A stretch of 64,000 nt of DNA from Pelagicoccus sp. SDUM812002 (lineage in GTDB: Bacteria > Verrucomicrobiota > Verrucomicrobiia > Opitutales > Opitutaceae), in NCBI RefSeq assembly GCF_031127835.1, contig NZ_JARXHX010000003.1:248001-312000 (forward strand), given 5' to 3'. Under the pieces are notes generated by a model that saw only the letters and a list, made by a program, of their open reading frames with translations, searched no databases and was not told the DNA's origin. The number at the start of each line of letters is the position of its first letter. Position 1 is the first letter of the stretch. A program made the translations under genes and the position numbers. Positions 36,672 through 44,831 of the stretch are shown here, piece after piece.

Positions 36672-37082
36672 ATGAATTCGAACAACAAAACGACCGTACG
36701 GCTTCTCATCGAAGAAGCCTTAAACCAAGGCAACCTCATCGTATTGGATAGAATAGTACATCCCAACTATCGCTACACCTCCTCCACCGATCAGATGCAA
36801 GGCATCGACGCCCTCAAATCCTTCATCCTCGGACTACGTTCCGCCTTCCCCGACCTAAAAATATCCATAGTCGATCAAATAGAAGAAGAGACAAAAGTGT
36901 GTACCCGCATATCCATTACAGGCACCCACTTGGGAGACTTTCTCGACATTCCTCCAACGGGAAAAAAAATAACTGTCCAAGGCATCGTCATCAGTCGCCT
37001 CGAAAATGGACTCATTGTCGAGGAATGGGAGCTGCTCGACCAGCTCATGCTCCTACAGCAACTCGAAATCGCCCCCGTTTAA
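36672..37082 (+). CDS. SnoaL-like ester-cyclase-fold protein
   Basis: A 136-residue SnoaL/NTF2-like cone-fold protein. VLDRIVHPNYRYTSSTDQMQGIDAL and FPDLKISIVDQIEEETKV, with the catalytic-type TGTHLGDFLDIPPTGKKI, fit the polyketide-cyclase-like ester cyclase group. Last gene of the NmrA-DUF1772 operon; ends at a strong hairpin. Confidence 0.85.
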   Translation: MNSNNKTTVRLLIEEALNQGNLIVLDRIVHPNYRYTSSTDQMQGIDALKSFILGLRSAFPDLKISIVDQIEEETKVCTRISITGTHLGDFLDIPPTGKKITVQGIVISRLENGLIVEEWELLDQLMLLQQLEIAPV

Positions 37083-37086
37083 GCAA

Positions 37087-37121
37087 AAAGAGCTCGGACC
37101 CATCAAGGATCCGAGCTCTTT
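37087..37121. terminator. bidirectional terminator
   Basis: Perfect 12-base arms AAAGAGCTCGGA / TCCGAGCTCTTT with an 11-base loop. The T-rich side is stronger toward the minus strand (five T's), so it can close both the SnoaL operon and a minus-strand transcript. Confidence 0.88.
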
Positions 37122-37155
37122 GAAAATCGGCAAATAAAACAGCCTAGTCATATGC

Positions 37156-37236
37156 TCACGCGCTTGCAGTATCCGCAACAAGCGTGCCGGCGAGAGTGAC
37201 GAGAATAAGTAGAGAATAGGCGATGATGAGTGTCAT
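37156..37236 (-). CDS. possible 26-residue membrane peptide
   Basis: ATG at 37236 opens a 26-codon frame that is almost wholly hydrophobic with one predicted helix (MTLIIAYSLLILVTLAG, then TLVADTASA). It ends at TGA, and a minus-strand terminator follows 35 bases later. There is no clear Shine-Dalgarno sequence, so this is a weak candidate, supported mainly by composition and the terminator. Confidence 0.3.
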   Translation of the reverse strand: MTLIIAYSLLILVTLAGTLVADTASA

Positions 37237-37374
37237 TGTGAGTGTGGTTGGTTATTAAGTGTTGATTTGCTTCAATACCTACAAGTACCCATTCCACACC
37301 GAAAGGTGACAAACTTTTGGTTCATCACCAAATGCAGTGGAAATTGCTGTTTAGGTAAGACGGTGATTCCGGAG

Positions 37375-37447
37375 GTAGGGCTGCCGCTTGCGGCACGCCG
37401 CATTGCAGGTGATGAGACTTGCGGCATGCCGCGAGCGGCAGCCCTAC
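37375..37447. repeat. 73-base near-perfect palindrome
   Basis: Left arm 37375-37402 and right arm 37420-37447 are reverse complements over 28 bases with two wobble positions. The arms begin GTAGGGCTGCCGC and end GCGGCAGCCCTAC, and the loop is 17 bases. It lies in a 480-base intergenic region with no other gene, and resembles REP/BIME-type mobile palindromes. Confidence 0.85.
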
Positions 37448-37716
37448 GGAGCTGTTCTCCTAGGGTTCCTGCAAAATGAAGATGAACCAAACTTTTTGGC
37501 CCACTACCGCTAGCCGGGAAATGAAGACTAGAAAATAAAGAGAATCGATTGAGAAAAGCCTTCCATACATATAGCCGACATTTCATTGAATCCAGCCGAT
37601 CATCGTCCCAAGCCTCTCTCCAGAAGATCCTAGAAAATTGAGAAAATCTGTGGTTCTACAATTTCGCACAAACGATCAAACACCCCTCCTCGCTCATCTG
37701 CTAAGATACCCCCGAA

Positions 37717-38613
37717 ATGCACCAAATCCAAGCAATCCAAGCTCAACTCGACCGTATCGAGCTTTCCATTACCGAACCACTACCCATCGCAGAGCTCGCC
37801 CAGGACGCCGGCATGTCCTACTGGCATTTCCAGCGAACCTTTACCGCTATGGTCGGCGATCCCATTGGCCGCTACATCCGGCGACGACGCATAGCCCACG
37901 CAGCCATTCGCCTCCTCGACTACGATGGCACCCTGCTAGACCTCGCCCTCGACTATCAATTCGAATCGCACGAAGCCTTCACTCGCGCCTTCAAAAGCGA
38001 GCTCTCCGTCACGCCCAGTGATTGGCGAGAAGGTCGCGGCAGCATCCTTTACCCGCGACACCGTGAACGCCTCACTCAGGCAAAACTCGATCAACGCTAC
38101 AAAAACATGCACCTACTACCCGAAATCGTCTCATTGCCTTCCACCACCTTCGTCGGACTTCAGTCTCGGTTCCTATCCGCCACATCGGACGAGGCTAACA
38201 ACATGACCATCATCCCAAACCTCTGGAGCGCCTTCTTCGAACGTGCCGGAGAACTGCAAAACCTCATCGAAGGCGTCTACTACGGACTGTCCGAAAACCC
38301 AGAAGCCTTAAACTTAGAGCGAAAGCACCCAGACGAAGCCATTTACCTCGCAGCCGCCCAAGTCGATTCAGACGCGCCCGTACCCGAGGGAATGCATAGC
38401 TGGAGCTCCATCGGCGGCCTCTTCTCAAAGTTCGAACACCAAGGACCCGTAGATACACTTGGCGAAACCATTGCCTATATTTACGGAAAATGGTTCCCAG
38501 AAAGTGAATACAAAGAACGCGAAGGTCCCGACATCAACCGATTCGGCCCTCGCTTCATTCCACAAAGCGAAAATAGCCTCTTCGAAATATTCGTTCCTAT
38601 CGCTCAAACCTAG
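37717..38613 (+). CDS. AraC-family regulator with GyrI-like ligand domain
   Basis: Residues 1-105 hold two HTH motifs (ITEPLPIAELAQDAGMSYWH and LLDLALDYQFESHEAFTRAF), as in MarA/Rob/SoxS. Residues 125-298 form a GyrI-like/AraC effector-binding domain (LPSTTFVGLQSRFLSA, YYGLSENPEA, IAYIYGKWFPES). It probably binds a small effector, as BmrR and Rob do. The end faces a truncated carbohydrate-kinase gene. A broken copy of this same domain is found at 39401-39606. Confidence 0.88.
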   Translation: MHQIQAIQAQLDRIELSITEPLPIAELAQDAGMSYWHFQRTFTAMVGDPIGRYIRRRRIAHAAIRLLDYDGTLLDLALDYQFESHEAFTRAFKSELSVTPSDWREGRGSILYPRHRERLTQAKLDQRYKNMHLLPEIVSLPSTTFVGLQSRFLSATSDEANNMTIIPNLWSAFFERAGELQNLIEGVYYGLSENPEALNLERKHPDEAIYLAAAQVDSDAPVPEGMHSWSSIGGLFSKFEHQGPVDTLGETIAYIYGKWFPESEYKEREGPDINRFGPRFIPQSENSLFEIFVPIAQT

Positions 38614-38616
38614 GCG

Positions 38617-39120
38617 TCAACCCAATACCTCAGCGGCGGTGTACTCCGGCTGCGCCCCGCTCTTCCCCGCAACGAAGGTGCTTAACGCCAATGCCCGCTT
38701 CAAGCACGCTTTGGTCGTTCGACCTTCGAGCAATCCCATCGTTAACGCAGCCGTAAAAAAATCGCCCGCCCCAATCGTATCCGCCACCTTAACGGCCTCG
38801 CCTTTCCCTGAAAAAACTTCTCCATTACGCAAAAGCATCGCTCCGTCTTTTCCACGCCTCACACAAAGCAATTCAACGGCTGTCAGTTTCTGCAGCTCTC
38901 GCATCACATCTTCCAGGCTCCGTCGCTCACGCCGCTTAAAGCGACCAGCTCCTCTTCATTGACTTTCAAGACATCCGCTCGCTTCGCTAATCTCAAAGCC
39001 AACTCTACGTCGTCAAACGGCGCGCGCAAATTCACGTCGCACACCTTCAAGCCTTCGAGCGATCAGGCATGATCTCTAAAAGCTGAAGGTTCACATCGCT
39101 TCGAGCCGCCAAGCTTCCAT
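38617..39120 (-). pseudogene. truncated pfkB-family sugar kinase
   Basis: A remnant equivalent to about residues 125-300 of the intact kinase at 39652-40530. It keeps GSLAARSDVNLQLLE, CDVNLRAPFDD, VLKVNEEEL and the PfkB signature DTIGAGDFFTAALTMG. At least two frameshifts (near 39062 and near 38920) break the frame, and the 5' half is gone at an abrupt join to IS3 sequence at about 39120. Not functional. Confidence 0.85.
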
Positions 39121-39404
39121 AGCCGCTTTCGAAACGACTGCCTGAATCGGGAATGGTTTTTGAACCTTCTCGACGCCCGCTCCTGCATCGAAATATTCCG
39201 CGACGAGTACAATACGCTTCGTCCTCACAGCAGCCTTTCATATAAATCACCAATAGAAATATACGCCCCCGAAGGCTTCGCCTCGGCTCAGGCTACGCCT
39301 GTCCCTCACCGAAGCCTTGCAATAAACAATAATCCACTACCGATGTTAACCTAGGCAACTTGAGACTAACATTTTGACTGGTCCACCTGCAGGGGGCTTC
39401 CCAA
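39121..39404 (+). mobile_element. IS3-family transposase remnant
   Basis: The reading frame begins RFRNDCLNREWFLNLLDA and continues DEYNTLRPHSSLSYKSPIE, the C-terminal end of IS3-group OrfB including the last DDE-domain helix. The rest of the element is missing on the left. On the right a stretch with TTTTGACTGGTCCACCTG and GGGGGC looks like an IS3 end, although it was not compared with a reference. This is a non-autonomous fragment. Confidence 0.75.
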
Positions 39405-39606
39405 TCCCGGCGGCCTTTTGCCAAATTCGAACACATCGATCGCGTCGATACGATCGCGATAAACGATGGCCTACATCTACGGAAAATGGTTTCCGGAAAG
39501 TAAACGCCTGGAGGCCAACGGTCCCGACCTCGAACGCTACGATAACCGCTTTGATCCAGAGAGCGAACAAAGTGTGCTCGAAATCCTGATCCCAATTTCA
39601 CGTAAT
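39401..39606 (+). pseudogene. 3' fragment of an AraC/GyrI-like gene
   Basis: Matches the last ~65 residues of the regulator at 37717-38613: GGCGGCC, then sequence matching FEH, then AYIYGKWFPES, GPDLERYDNRF and VLEILIPIS parallel IAYIYGKWFPES, GPDINRFGPRF and LFEIFVPIA. One or more single-base changes shift the frame before AYIYGKW. It lies directly after the IS remnant and faces the intact kinase, so it is the second half of a duplicated AraC-kinase pair. Confidence 0.8.
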
Positions 39607-39651
39607 AACCGTGGTGTGGGTCCTACACCTCGGTCCGATGAGGCTAGCCGT

Positions 39652-40530
39652 TTAAGATAAAACCTTTTTGGCCACGTATTCAGGCTGAGCACCGTCTGCA
39701 GACGCGACAAAGGAGCTGAGCTTCAAGGCACGTTTGAGACAAACCTCTAGTCTTCGCTTCTCCAGTATGCCGATTGTGAGGGCAGCTGTAAACGAGTCCC
39801 CTGCGCCGATTGTGTCAGCAACCACTACATCTTCGGTGGGCAATGAGAAAAACCTGCCATTCTTCCAAAGCACAGCGCCTTCCTTGCCGAGCGTTACAGA
39901 GATGACCTTAACCCCTGTGCGGCGATGAAGGCTCTGCACCTGTTCCAGCAATTCAGCTTCTCCATTCCCACTCAGAACGCTAAGTTCATCTTCGTTCACC
40001 TTGAGCACGTCGGCGAACTTCGAAAGTTCCAAAGCACGGTCGGGGTCATCGTACGGCGGACGCAGATTTACATCACAAACCTTTAACGCCTTAGTGCTCT
40101 CCAAAATTGCCTTGATGAGCTCGAAATTGGACGGGGAACGGGTCGCCAAACTCCCAAAAACAATGGCATCTGCACTGTCTAGGACTGACTTGTCCGAATC
40201 GCCTACATCAATTTCATCCCAAGCAACCTTTTCCACAATTTCGTAGGTGGCGTCCCCTAAATCATCCAAACTAGCCACGGAGACCCCAGTCGGGAAATGC
40301 GGATGCTTCTTCAGCAAATCCGTTTCAATCCCAGATGCTTCGATGCGGCGTAACGCCTCGTCTCCCAGAAAGTCCTTTCCCACGGAGCTCGATATGTACG
40401 ATTTAGCTCCCAAGCGCCCAGCATGATAGGCAACGTTGAGGGGCGCTCCTCCAAGGAAGAGCCCTCTGGGCAGGCAGTCCCATAAAACCTCCCCGAAAGT
40501 TACGATTATCTTCGTATTCGTTTCTTTCAT
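39652..40530 (-). CDS. PfkB-family fructokinase
   Basis: A 292-residue ribokinase-fold sugar kinase. Signatures are VTFGEVLWDCLPRG, GGAPLNVAYHAGRLG (substrate side) and DTIGAGDSFTAALTIG (catalytic Asp). It fits bacterial fructokinases. The ATG at 40530 overlaps the stop of the phosphatase/hydrolase gene as ATGA, a sign of translational coupling. In Agrobacterium a fructokinase also accompanies the mannosylfructose genes; here it would rephosphorylate free fructose from the disaccharide. Confidence 0.85.
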   Translation of the reverse strand: MKETNTKIIVTFGEVLWDCLPRGLFLGGAPLNVAYHAGRLGAKSYISSSVGKDFLGDEALRRIEASGIETDLLKKHPHFPTGVSVASLDDLGDATYEIVEKVAWDEIDVGDSDKSVLDSADAIVFGSLATRSPSNFELIKAILESTKALKVCDVNLRPPYDDPDRALELSKFADVLKVNEDELSVLSGNGEAELLEQVQSLHRRTGVKVISVTLGKEGAVLWKNGRFFSLPTEDVVVADTIGAGDSFTAALTIGILEKRRLEVCLKRALKLSSFVASADGAQPEYVAKKVLS

Positions 40531-42590
40531 ACAATCTTGAGCAACTGACAAGCCCTAACAAATTCTGAACAGGACCATGCCTGATACATCTTACCCATCG
40601 GCCGTCCCGTCTCACCGTGATTCCATTCGTTGAATTCCCACGATGCAGATATGCCGGTTTCGTTAACTTTCGCTAGTTTCAGCAATTCCGCTACCGCAAG
40701 ATCGCGAAAACCCAACTTATGGATGAACTGTACCCACATTGCCCCTACAAACGGCCAGATTCCGCCATTGTGGTAGTGATTCGGCAAATTGAGCAAATTC
40801 ACGGTATAATAGGGCTTCCAATCTGGATCGCCAGCCTGAACTACAGGATACAGATTCCGCACGGGATAAGGATCATTGACCCCTACGCCCCACATAAAGC
40901 GGAAGGCCTTCTGAGCCTGATCCGTACCAAGTACATCAAAGAGAAAGGCGAGCACATTCCCATAGACGTCGCATCTCCAATCAAAAGAGAATGGCGTTGT
41001 TTGGGCTAACAGATAATGCGTGTCGCCCATGTTGAGCTGCTGGTCAGCGAAGGAATACTCGCCATCTTTGTGACCATTCGTGGATGGCCAAAACTTACGC
41101 AGGATGGTGCGCTTAATGTGGCTGGCCCACCTCAGGTAATCGCCAGCCATCTCCCACCGGCCCAGCATTTCCATGAGACGGCCGTAACATATATTAGCTC
41201 GGTACCAGAGTACTTCATCATACAATGGATTGTAACTTCTGCCGAAAAGGTCGGTCCAATCCCCCGCTTCCGGTACCTCAATCAAACCGTCGTTGTTAGA
41301 GTCTTGAGCACTAAGCCAGTCCATGGCGCGCTGAAGGTTCTTGGCCTGGTCACGCAAAAAGGGTAAATCCCCGGTCGTTCGAACGTATTCAAAAATCGCT
41401 ATGATCAACCAAATGCCGCTATCGATGGAGCAGATTCCGCCCACTCCAGAGTAGTCAGGCACCTTTGTATCGATTGAGACATTACTCGGTACCTGACCGG
41501 TCAGGGAAAGGTGATCTAGTAGAGTCGTCAGCGTTGCTTTCTGACACTCGCGAATGTCTTCGTCGTTCAGCTTCAAGGAGCCGATGACAGTGATCGATCC
41601 GTCCCTACCCCAAACGCTCCTATAGTTCGCATCGGTCCCTTCCGTCACGTTATCGTCAAGCGAGCAGGCGGAGAAACCCATTGGAGTCATATTGCGACGC
41701 AGACCTTCGACCGCTTTTTTGTAAGCCAGCCTCAGGTATTCGCGATCCGCTTCGCTTATGTCTCCGATATGCTCCTCTCTGATCAACCTCAGGGTGTCCC
41801 GATGCATCGAGGGGTCTCGGGGCAAGTCGCAATGATCTTGCTCGGGCTCGCACACACTATCAATCGCACCATAGTGTATTAAACCTTCCAATACGCCATC
41901 CGCACAGACCCCGTCTGCTCGGTAGACGTCGAGACCTACGGTGCGTTCGTGAAGCTCCGGCTGGGCATTGCCCACCACAATCCCGCGAATCGACTTCTTA
42001 CGGAACATCGCGCTGTCGTTACCCGTGTCCCCTGCCACGATAACTTCGCTCGGCTTGATCTTAAGACGCTTGATAAACCAAGTCAGGGCATTTCCCTTGT
42101 TCGCGTACTTCGGGACAACGTCCAGATCTCGGTTGGAGGAATAAATAATGTTAACGTCAAGCCCGGCGCGTTCCAAAGACGCCTCAATTTCATGAAGCTG
42201 GTCTTGGGTCGCATCGCGGAGAAACCAGCTGCTCTTGTAAGGACCTTGAAAGTGCTTCGGCTGGACACTCGTGTTAGCGAATGAGCCAACCGCTGCAGCG
42301 GCTTTGTCCCTATCCCAACCTTCTTCCAAAATTTCCGTGAAGTCCTTGACCTTTTCTTTCTTGCGATAGTCGTAGATGAGCGTGCCCACCCCGCAAATCA
42401 GATAGTCGGGCGCCAACAAATCGCCGTGTTCGATCAATTCGAGCATGTCGTCGAGTAAACGACCCGTATTATAGCATAGAAGAGGTCGACGTTTCTCAGG
42501 ACAGGCCATCCAAGACGCATTGAATCGCTCCAACGCGTCAGGCTTACCAATCAACGTACCGTCGATGTCGGTAGAAAATAATTTTACCAT
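40527..42590 (-). CDS. mannosylfructose-phosphate phosphatase fused to glycoside hydrolase
   Basis: A 687-residue two-domain protein. Residues 1-250 form an HAD phosphatase of the sucrose-phosphatase/MfppA type: FSTDIDGTL (DxD at 8 and 10), YNTGR, KSSWFL, NKGNALTW and AGDTGNDSAMF. From memory it resembles Agrobacterium MfppA more than plant sucrose phosphatases. Residues ~270-687 are an (alpha/alpha)6-type glycoside hydrolase: TDANYRSVWGRDGSITVIG, VPDYSGVGGICSIDSGIW, EAGDWTDLFG, LPNHYHNGGIWPFVGAMW and EFNEWNHGETGRPMGKMYQ, in the amylo-1,6-glucosidase/neutral-invertase style. Stand-alone MfppA ends near residue 250, so this is a fusion. Second gene of the three-gene operon. Confidence 0.82.
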   Translation of the reverse strand: MVKLFSTDIDGTLIGKPDALERFNASWMACPEKRRPLLCYNTGRLLDDMLELIEHGDLLAPDYLICGVGTLIYDYRKKEKVKDFTEILEEGWDRDKAAAAVGSFANTSVQPKHFQGPYKSSWFLRDATQDQLHEIEASLERAGLDVNIIYSSNRDLDVVPKYANKGNALTWFIKRLKIKPSEVIVAGDTGNDSAMFRKKSIRGIVVGNAQPELHERTVGLDVYRADGVCADGVLEGLIHYGAIDSVCEPEQDHCDLPRDPSMHRDTLRLIREEHIGDISEADREYLRLAYKKAVEGLRRNMTPMGFSACSLDDNVTEGTDANYRSVWGRDGSITVIGSLKLNDEDIRECQKATLTTLLDHLSLTGQVPSNVSIDTKVPDYSGVGGICSIDSGIWLIIAIFEYVRTTGDLPFLRDQAKNLQRAMDWLSAQDSNNDGLIEVPEAGDWTDLFGRSYNPLYDEVLWYRANICYGRLMEMLGRWEMAGDYLRWASHIKRTILRKFWPSTNGHKDGEYSFADQQLNMGDTHYLLAQTTPFSFDWRCDVYGNVLAFLFDVLGTDQAQKAFRFMWGVGVNDPYPVRNLYPVVQAGDPDWKPYYTVNLLNLPNHYHNGGIWPFVGAMWVQFIHKLGFRDLAVAELLKLAKVNETGISASWEFNEWNHGETGRPMGKMYQAWSCSEFVRACQLLKIV

Positions 42591-42610
42591 TTGCGGTTTC
42601 TAAAAAAGCT

Positions 42611-43969
42611 CTAAGCGACAGGCATTAGTTTTTCAGGACTGCTCGGGTCGCCATGTATCCCCTCAACAACTGCAATCAATTGCTGAGCGATGCCCGACCA
42701 AGTAAATAAGCTACGAGCTTTTTGCGAGCCGTTTTCGGAAATTCGCTGGCTGATCTTCGGGTAAGCTAGAACCTTGCACATCGTAATACCAAAATCTTGG
42801 GCATCGAACGAGTCAGCGTACAAGGCATCTTTTCCGTATTCAAGCGTTCGATACAATCCGCCATTCGTGGTAACGATCGTGGGCGCCCCACTTGCCATAG
42901 CTTCCACCGCGGTCATACCAAAGGGTTCATAACGGCTGGGTAAACAGAACAGGTCGCTCGAGCGGTAGAAGTCAGGCATGAGCTCGTCGTCAAGCGACTG
43001 CGTAATCGTCACACGGTCCTCCAAACCTAGGTCGTGAATCTGCTTCACGATATCGTTAAGCATGGGATCCTCAGCCTGCCCCTCCGCTTCCGATCCCAGA
43101 GGCATGAAAAGTCTCACGTCATTGAAACGCTTCGCAACGATAGCGAATGCGTCTACCAACAAATCGAAACCCTTGTTACGGCTCAGACGCCCAATACTCG
43201 TGATGACCCTTCCTTCAAAACCAAACTTTTCTCGGAGCGACTCGCGCGATGCGTCGCTAACGGGATAGAAACGCGTGTCGTCGTAGCCTGGCGGGATCAT
43301 AGCTACCTTGTCTCTTGGAAGACCATAGTCATCGAAGAACATGTCCATTTGTATCGGAGACGTGGCGACAACCATCGCGCACTCGTCATAGACCTTCTGT
43401 TCGTGCTCGATGCGCGTGGTGAAATTGTAAACGGAATCGAAGCTTTCCTTATCTTCCGGAAAATCTGTTTCCATCTTGAGTCGCTTCCACGTACCCACGG
43501 AGTGAGGCGTGTGGACGTGCGGGCAGCCTACTGCGTCCGATACAATTTCGCCAGCGATCCCAGCATCCCAGTAGTGAGAGTTGACAAACTCATAGCCCAG
43601 TCCATCGGCATTCATCTTGGCCAGGGCATTGCGAGACCACTCGGGAATCCACTTGTGCAAAAACTCCTTCGCGATGAACTCTTCTCCTCCACAAGGGACT
43701 CGTAGAATACGAACCCCTTCATCCACCTCTTCTTCGCTAGCTTGACCTTCAAACTGCCGCGTCCAGATATCCACTTGGTAACCCAATTGTGCGAGTTTGC
43801 GGGACAGCTCGATTACAAACACCACTTGCCCTCCGGTGTCTGGCATTCCCAATGGCGGCTCCGCTGCCACATACCCATGGGTCGAGATCATTGCTATGCG
43901 TTTGCCCTCATCGGCAACCTGCGTCTCGAGTTTAAATTTCTCAACGAACGACTCTGGCGTTACTTTCAT
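42611..43969 (-). CDS. mfpsA: mannosylfructose-phosphate synthase-like GT4 enzyme
   Basis: Predicted to join GDP-mannose and fructose-6-phosphate. It is a 452-residue GT-B enzyme of GT4. The N-terminal IAMISTHGYVAAEPPLGMPD is followed by TGGQVVFVIELSRKLAQLGY, NSHYWDAGIAGE, HTPHSVGTWKR, IPPGYDDTRFYPV, SIGRLSRNKGFDLL and the donor motif RYEPFGMTAVEAMASG. As I remember it, the pattern is closer to Agrobacterium MfpsA than to sucrose-phosphate synthase, but sucrose-phosphate synthase is not excluded. The ATG at 43969 is preceded by C and nine A's. A sigma-54-like promoter lies about 130 bases upstream. Confidence 0.82.
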   Translation of the reverse strand: MKVTPESFVEKFKLETQVADEGKRIAMISTHGYVAAEPPLGMPDTGGQVVFVIELSRKLAQLGYQVDIWTRQFEGQASEEEVDEGVRILRVPCGGEEFIAKEFLHKWIPEWSRNALAKMNADGLGYEFVNSHYWDAGIAGEIVSDAVGCPHVHTPHSVGTWKRLKMETDFPEDKESFDSVYNFTTRIEHEQKVYDECAMVVATSPIQMDMFFDDYGLPRDKVAMIPPGYDDTRFYPVSDASRESLREKFGFEGRVITSIGRLSRNKGFDLLVDAFAIVAKRFNDVRLFMPLGSEAEGQAEDPMLNDIVKQIHDLGLEDRVTITQSLDDELMPDFYRSSDLFCLPSRYEPFGMTAVEAMASGAPTIVTTNGGLYRTLEYGKDALYADSFDAQDFGITMCKVLAYPKISQRISENGSQKARSLFTWSGIAQQLIAVVEGIHGDPSSPEKLMPVA

Positions 43970-44101
43970 GTTTTTTTTTCTTTCTAGTTCCCGAACTCCC
44001 GACTCAATCGGGCAGCTTACAATACACATGATGCACTTTGCAACGTGGACTTTGACCTCTTAAGCGTTAAGCCTTTCGAAATCAAAGACGCTCCTCCGGT
44101 C

Positions 44102-44116
44102 GCTAGATCCGTGCCA
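44102..44116 (-). promoter_or_regulatory. sigma-54 promoter candidate for mfpsA operon
   Basis: Minus strand reads TGGCACGGATCTAGC: a perfect -24 TGGCACG and a -12 TAGC (consensus TTGC) with exact 10-base GG-GC spacing. Predicted start about 12 bases downstream leaves a ~120-base leader before mfpsA. Confidence 0.6.
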
Positions 44117-44146
44117 AGCGACGCGGAACCGGAGGGGTATCGAAAC

Positions 44147-44773
44147 CTAACGAGCTGCCGCCTTAGACGGCTTCGCTGTTTCGATGCCTTCCAAGTTCGC
44201 CTTCGAATGATCGATGGCGCTCGAGTCATCGTCGTCCACGCTCTTCGCCTCGAAGCGATCAGGGTCTGCAGGTCGCAAGAGACTCTTCTGAAAAAATTGG
44301 TTATTCGGAACCTTGTACATATCCCCATTGCCCTTGCGAACTGTCGTGAAAAGGAAATTTATGTCAGTCACTCTCCCCATGACTTCTTCTCCTACGATCG
44401 CAACGTAATCACCTAATTTAAAGGGTTGCACCAGCAGGATGAGGAATGTCGCCGATATGTTGCTGAGCACACTCCAAACCGCTACAAAACCAATGGCCAC
44501 CAATCCAAGCGTAGTGGATACAAGCGTCCAAAAGTTTCCAATGGGAATACCGTAAGCCGTAAGGCAGAGCAGTAAGGCAATCAAAATCACCACGTACCTC
44601 GCCAAGAGCCTGAGCGGTAGCACGAGAGCCTGCGACACTTTAGACCTAGAATTGAGAGCTCGGAACGCTCTGGAAATCACCAGCCAAAACGTATACGTGC
44701 CCACGATAATCACTAAAGTAGCGAGTGCATCTCCAAGGAAACGCTCCCATTCGAATTCTGTCCAATATTCCAT
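44147..44773 (-). CDS. small MscS-family mechanosensitive channel
   Basis: A 208-residue protein with three membrane helices (about 12-36, 58-74, 80-112) and the MscS pore/beta domain: VSTTLGLVAIGFVAVWSVLSNISATFLILLVQPFKLGDYV is the pore-lining helix region. It is shorter than E. coli MscS (286) and has a hydrophilic, variable C-terminal tail. MscS channels release solutes on hypo-osmotic shock, which pairs well with the compatible-solute genes directly downstream. Confidence 0.86.
   Translation of the reverse strand: MEYWTEFEWERFLGDALATLVIIVGTYTFWLVISRAFRALNSRSKVSQALVLPLRLLARYVVILIALLLCLTAYGIPIGNFWTLVSTTLGLVAIGFVAVWSVLSNISATFLILLVQPFKLGDYVAIVGEEVMGRVTDINFLFTTVRKGNGDMYKVPNNQFFQKSLLRPADPDRFEAKSVDDDDSSAIDHSKANLEGIETAKPSKAAAR
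44266..44279. promoter_or_regulatory. possible activator dyad upstream of mfpsA promoter
   Basis: CTGC-AGGTC-GCAAG matches the TGC-N5-GCA core of the dyads found upstream of the other two sigma-54 promoters. It lies 150-165 bases upstream of the mfpsA promoter, inside the mscS coding region. A single 6-base dyad can occur by chance. Confidence 0.3.
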
Positions 44774-44831
44774 CCTAAGTTTAGTAGTCGCTTGCTAGCC
44801 TTTCACTATCCAAGCATCCTTTCAAAGCACA

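Noticed and set aside
37272-37586. 104-codon minus-strand frame over the palindrome
   Set aside because: It runs straight through the inverted repeat and has no protein-like composition.
42611-43969. Sucrose-phosphate synthase as the name of the GT4 enzyme
   Set aside because: Its N-terminal and middle motifs, and the phosphatase and kinase order, fit mannosylfructose synthesis better; kept only as an alternative.
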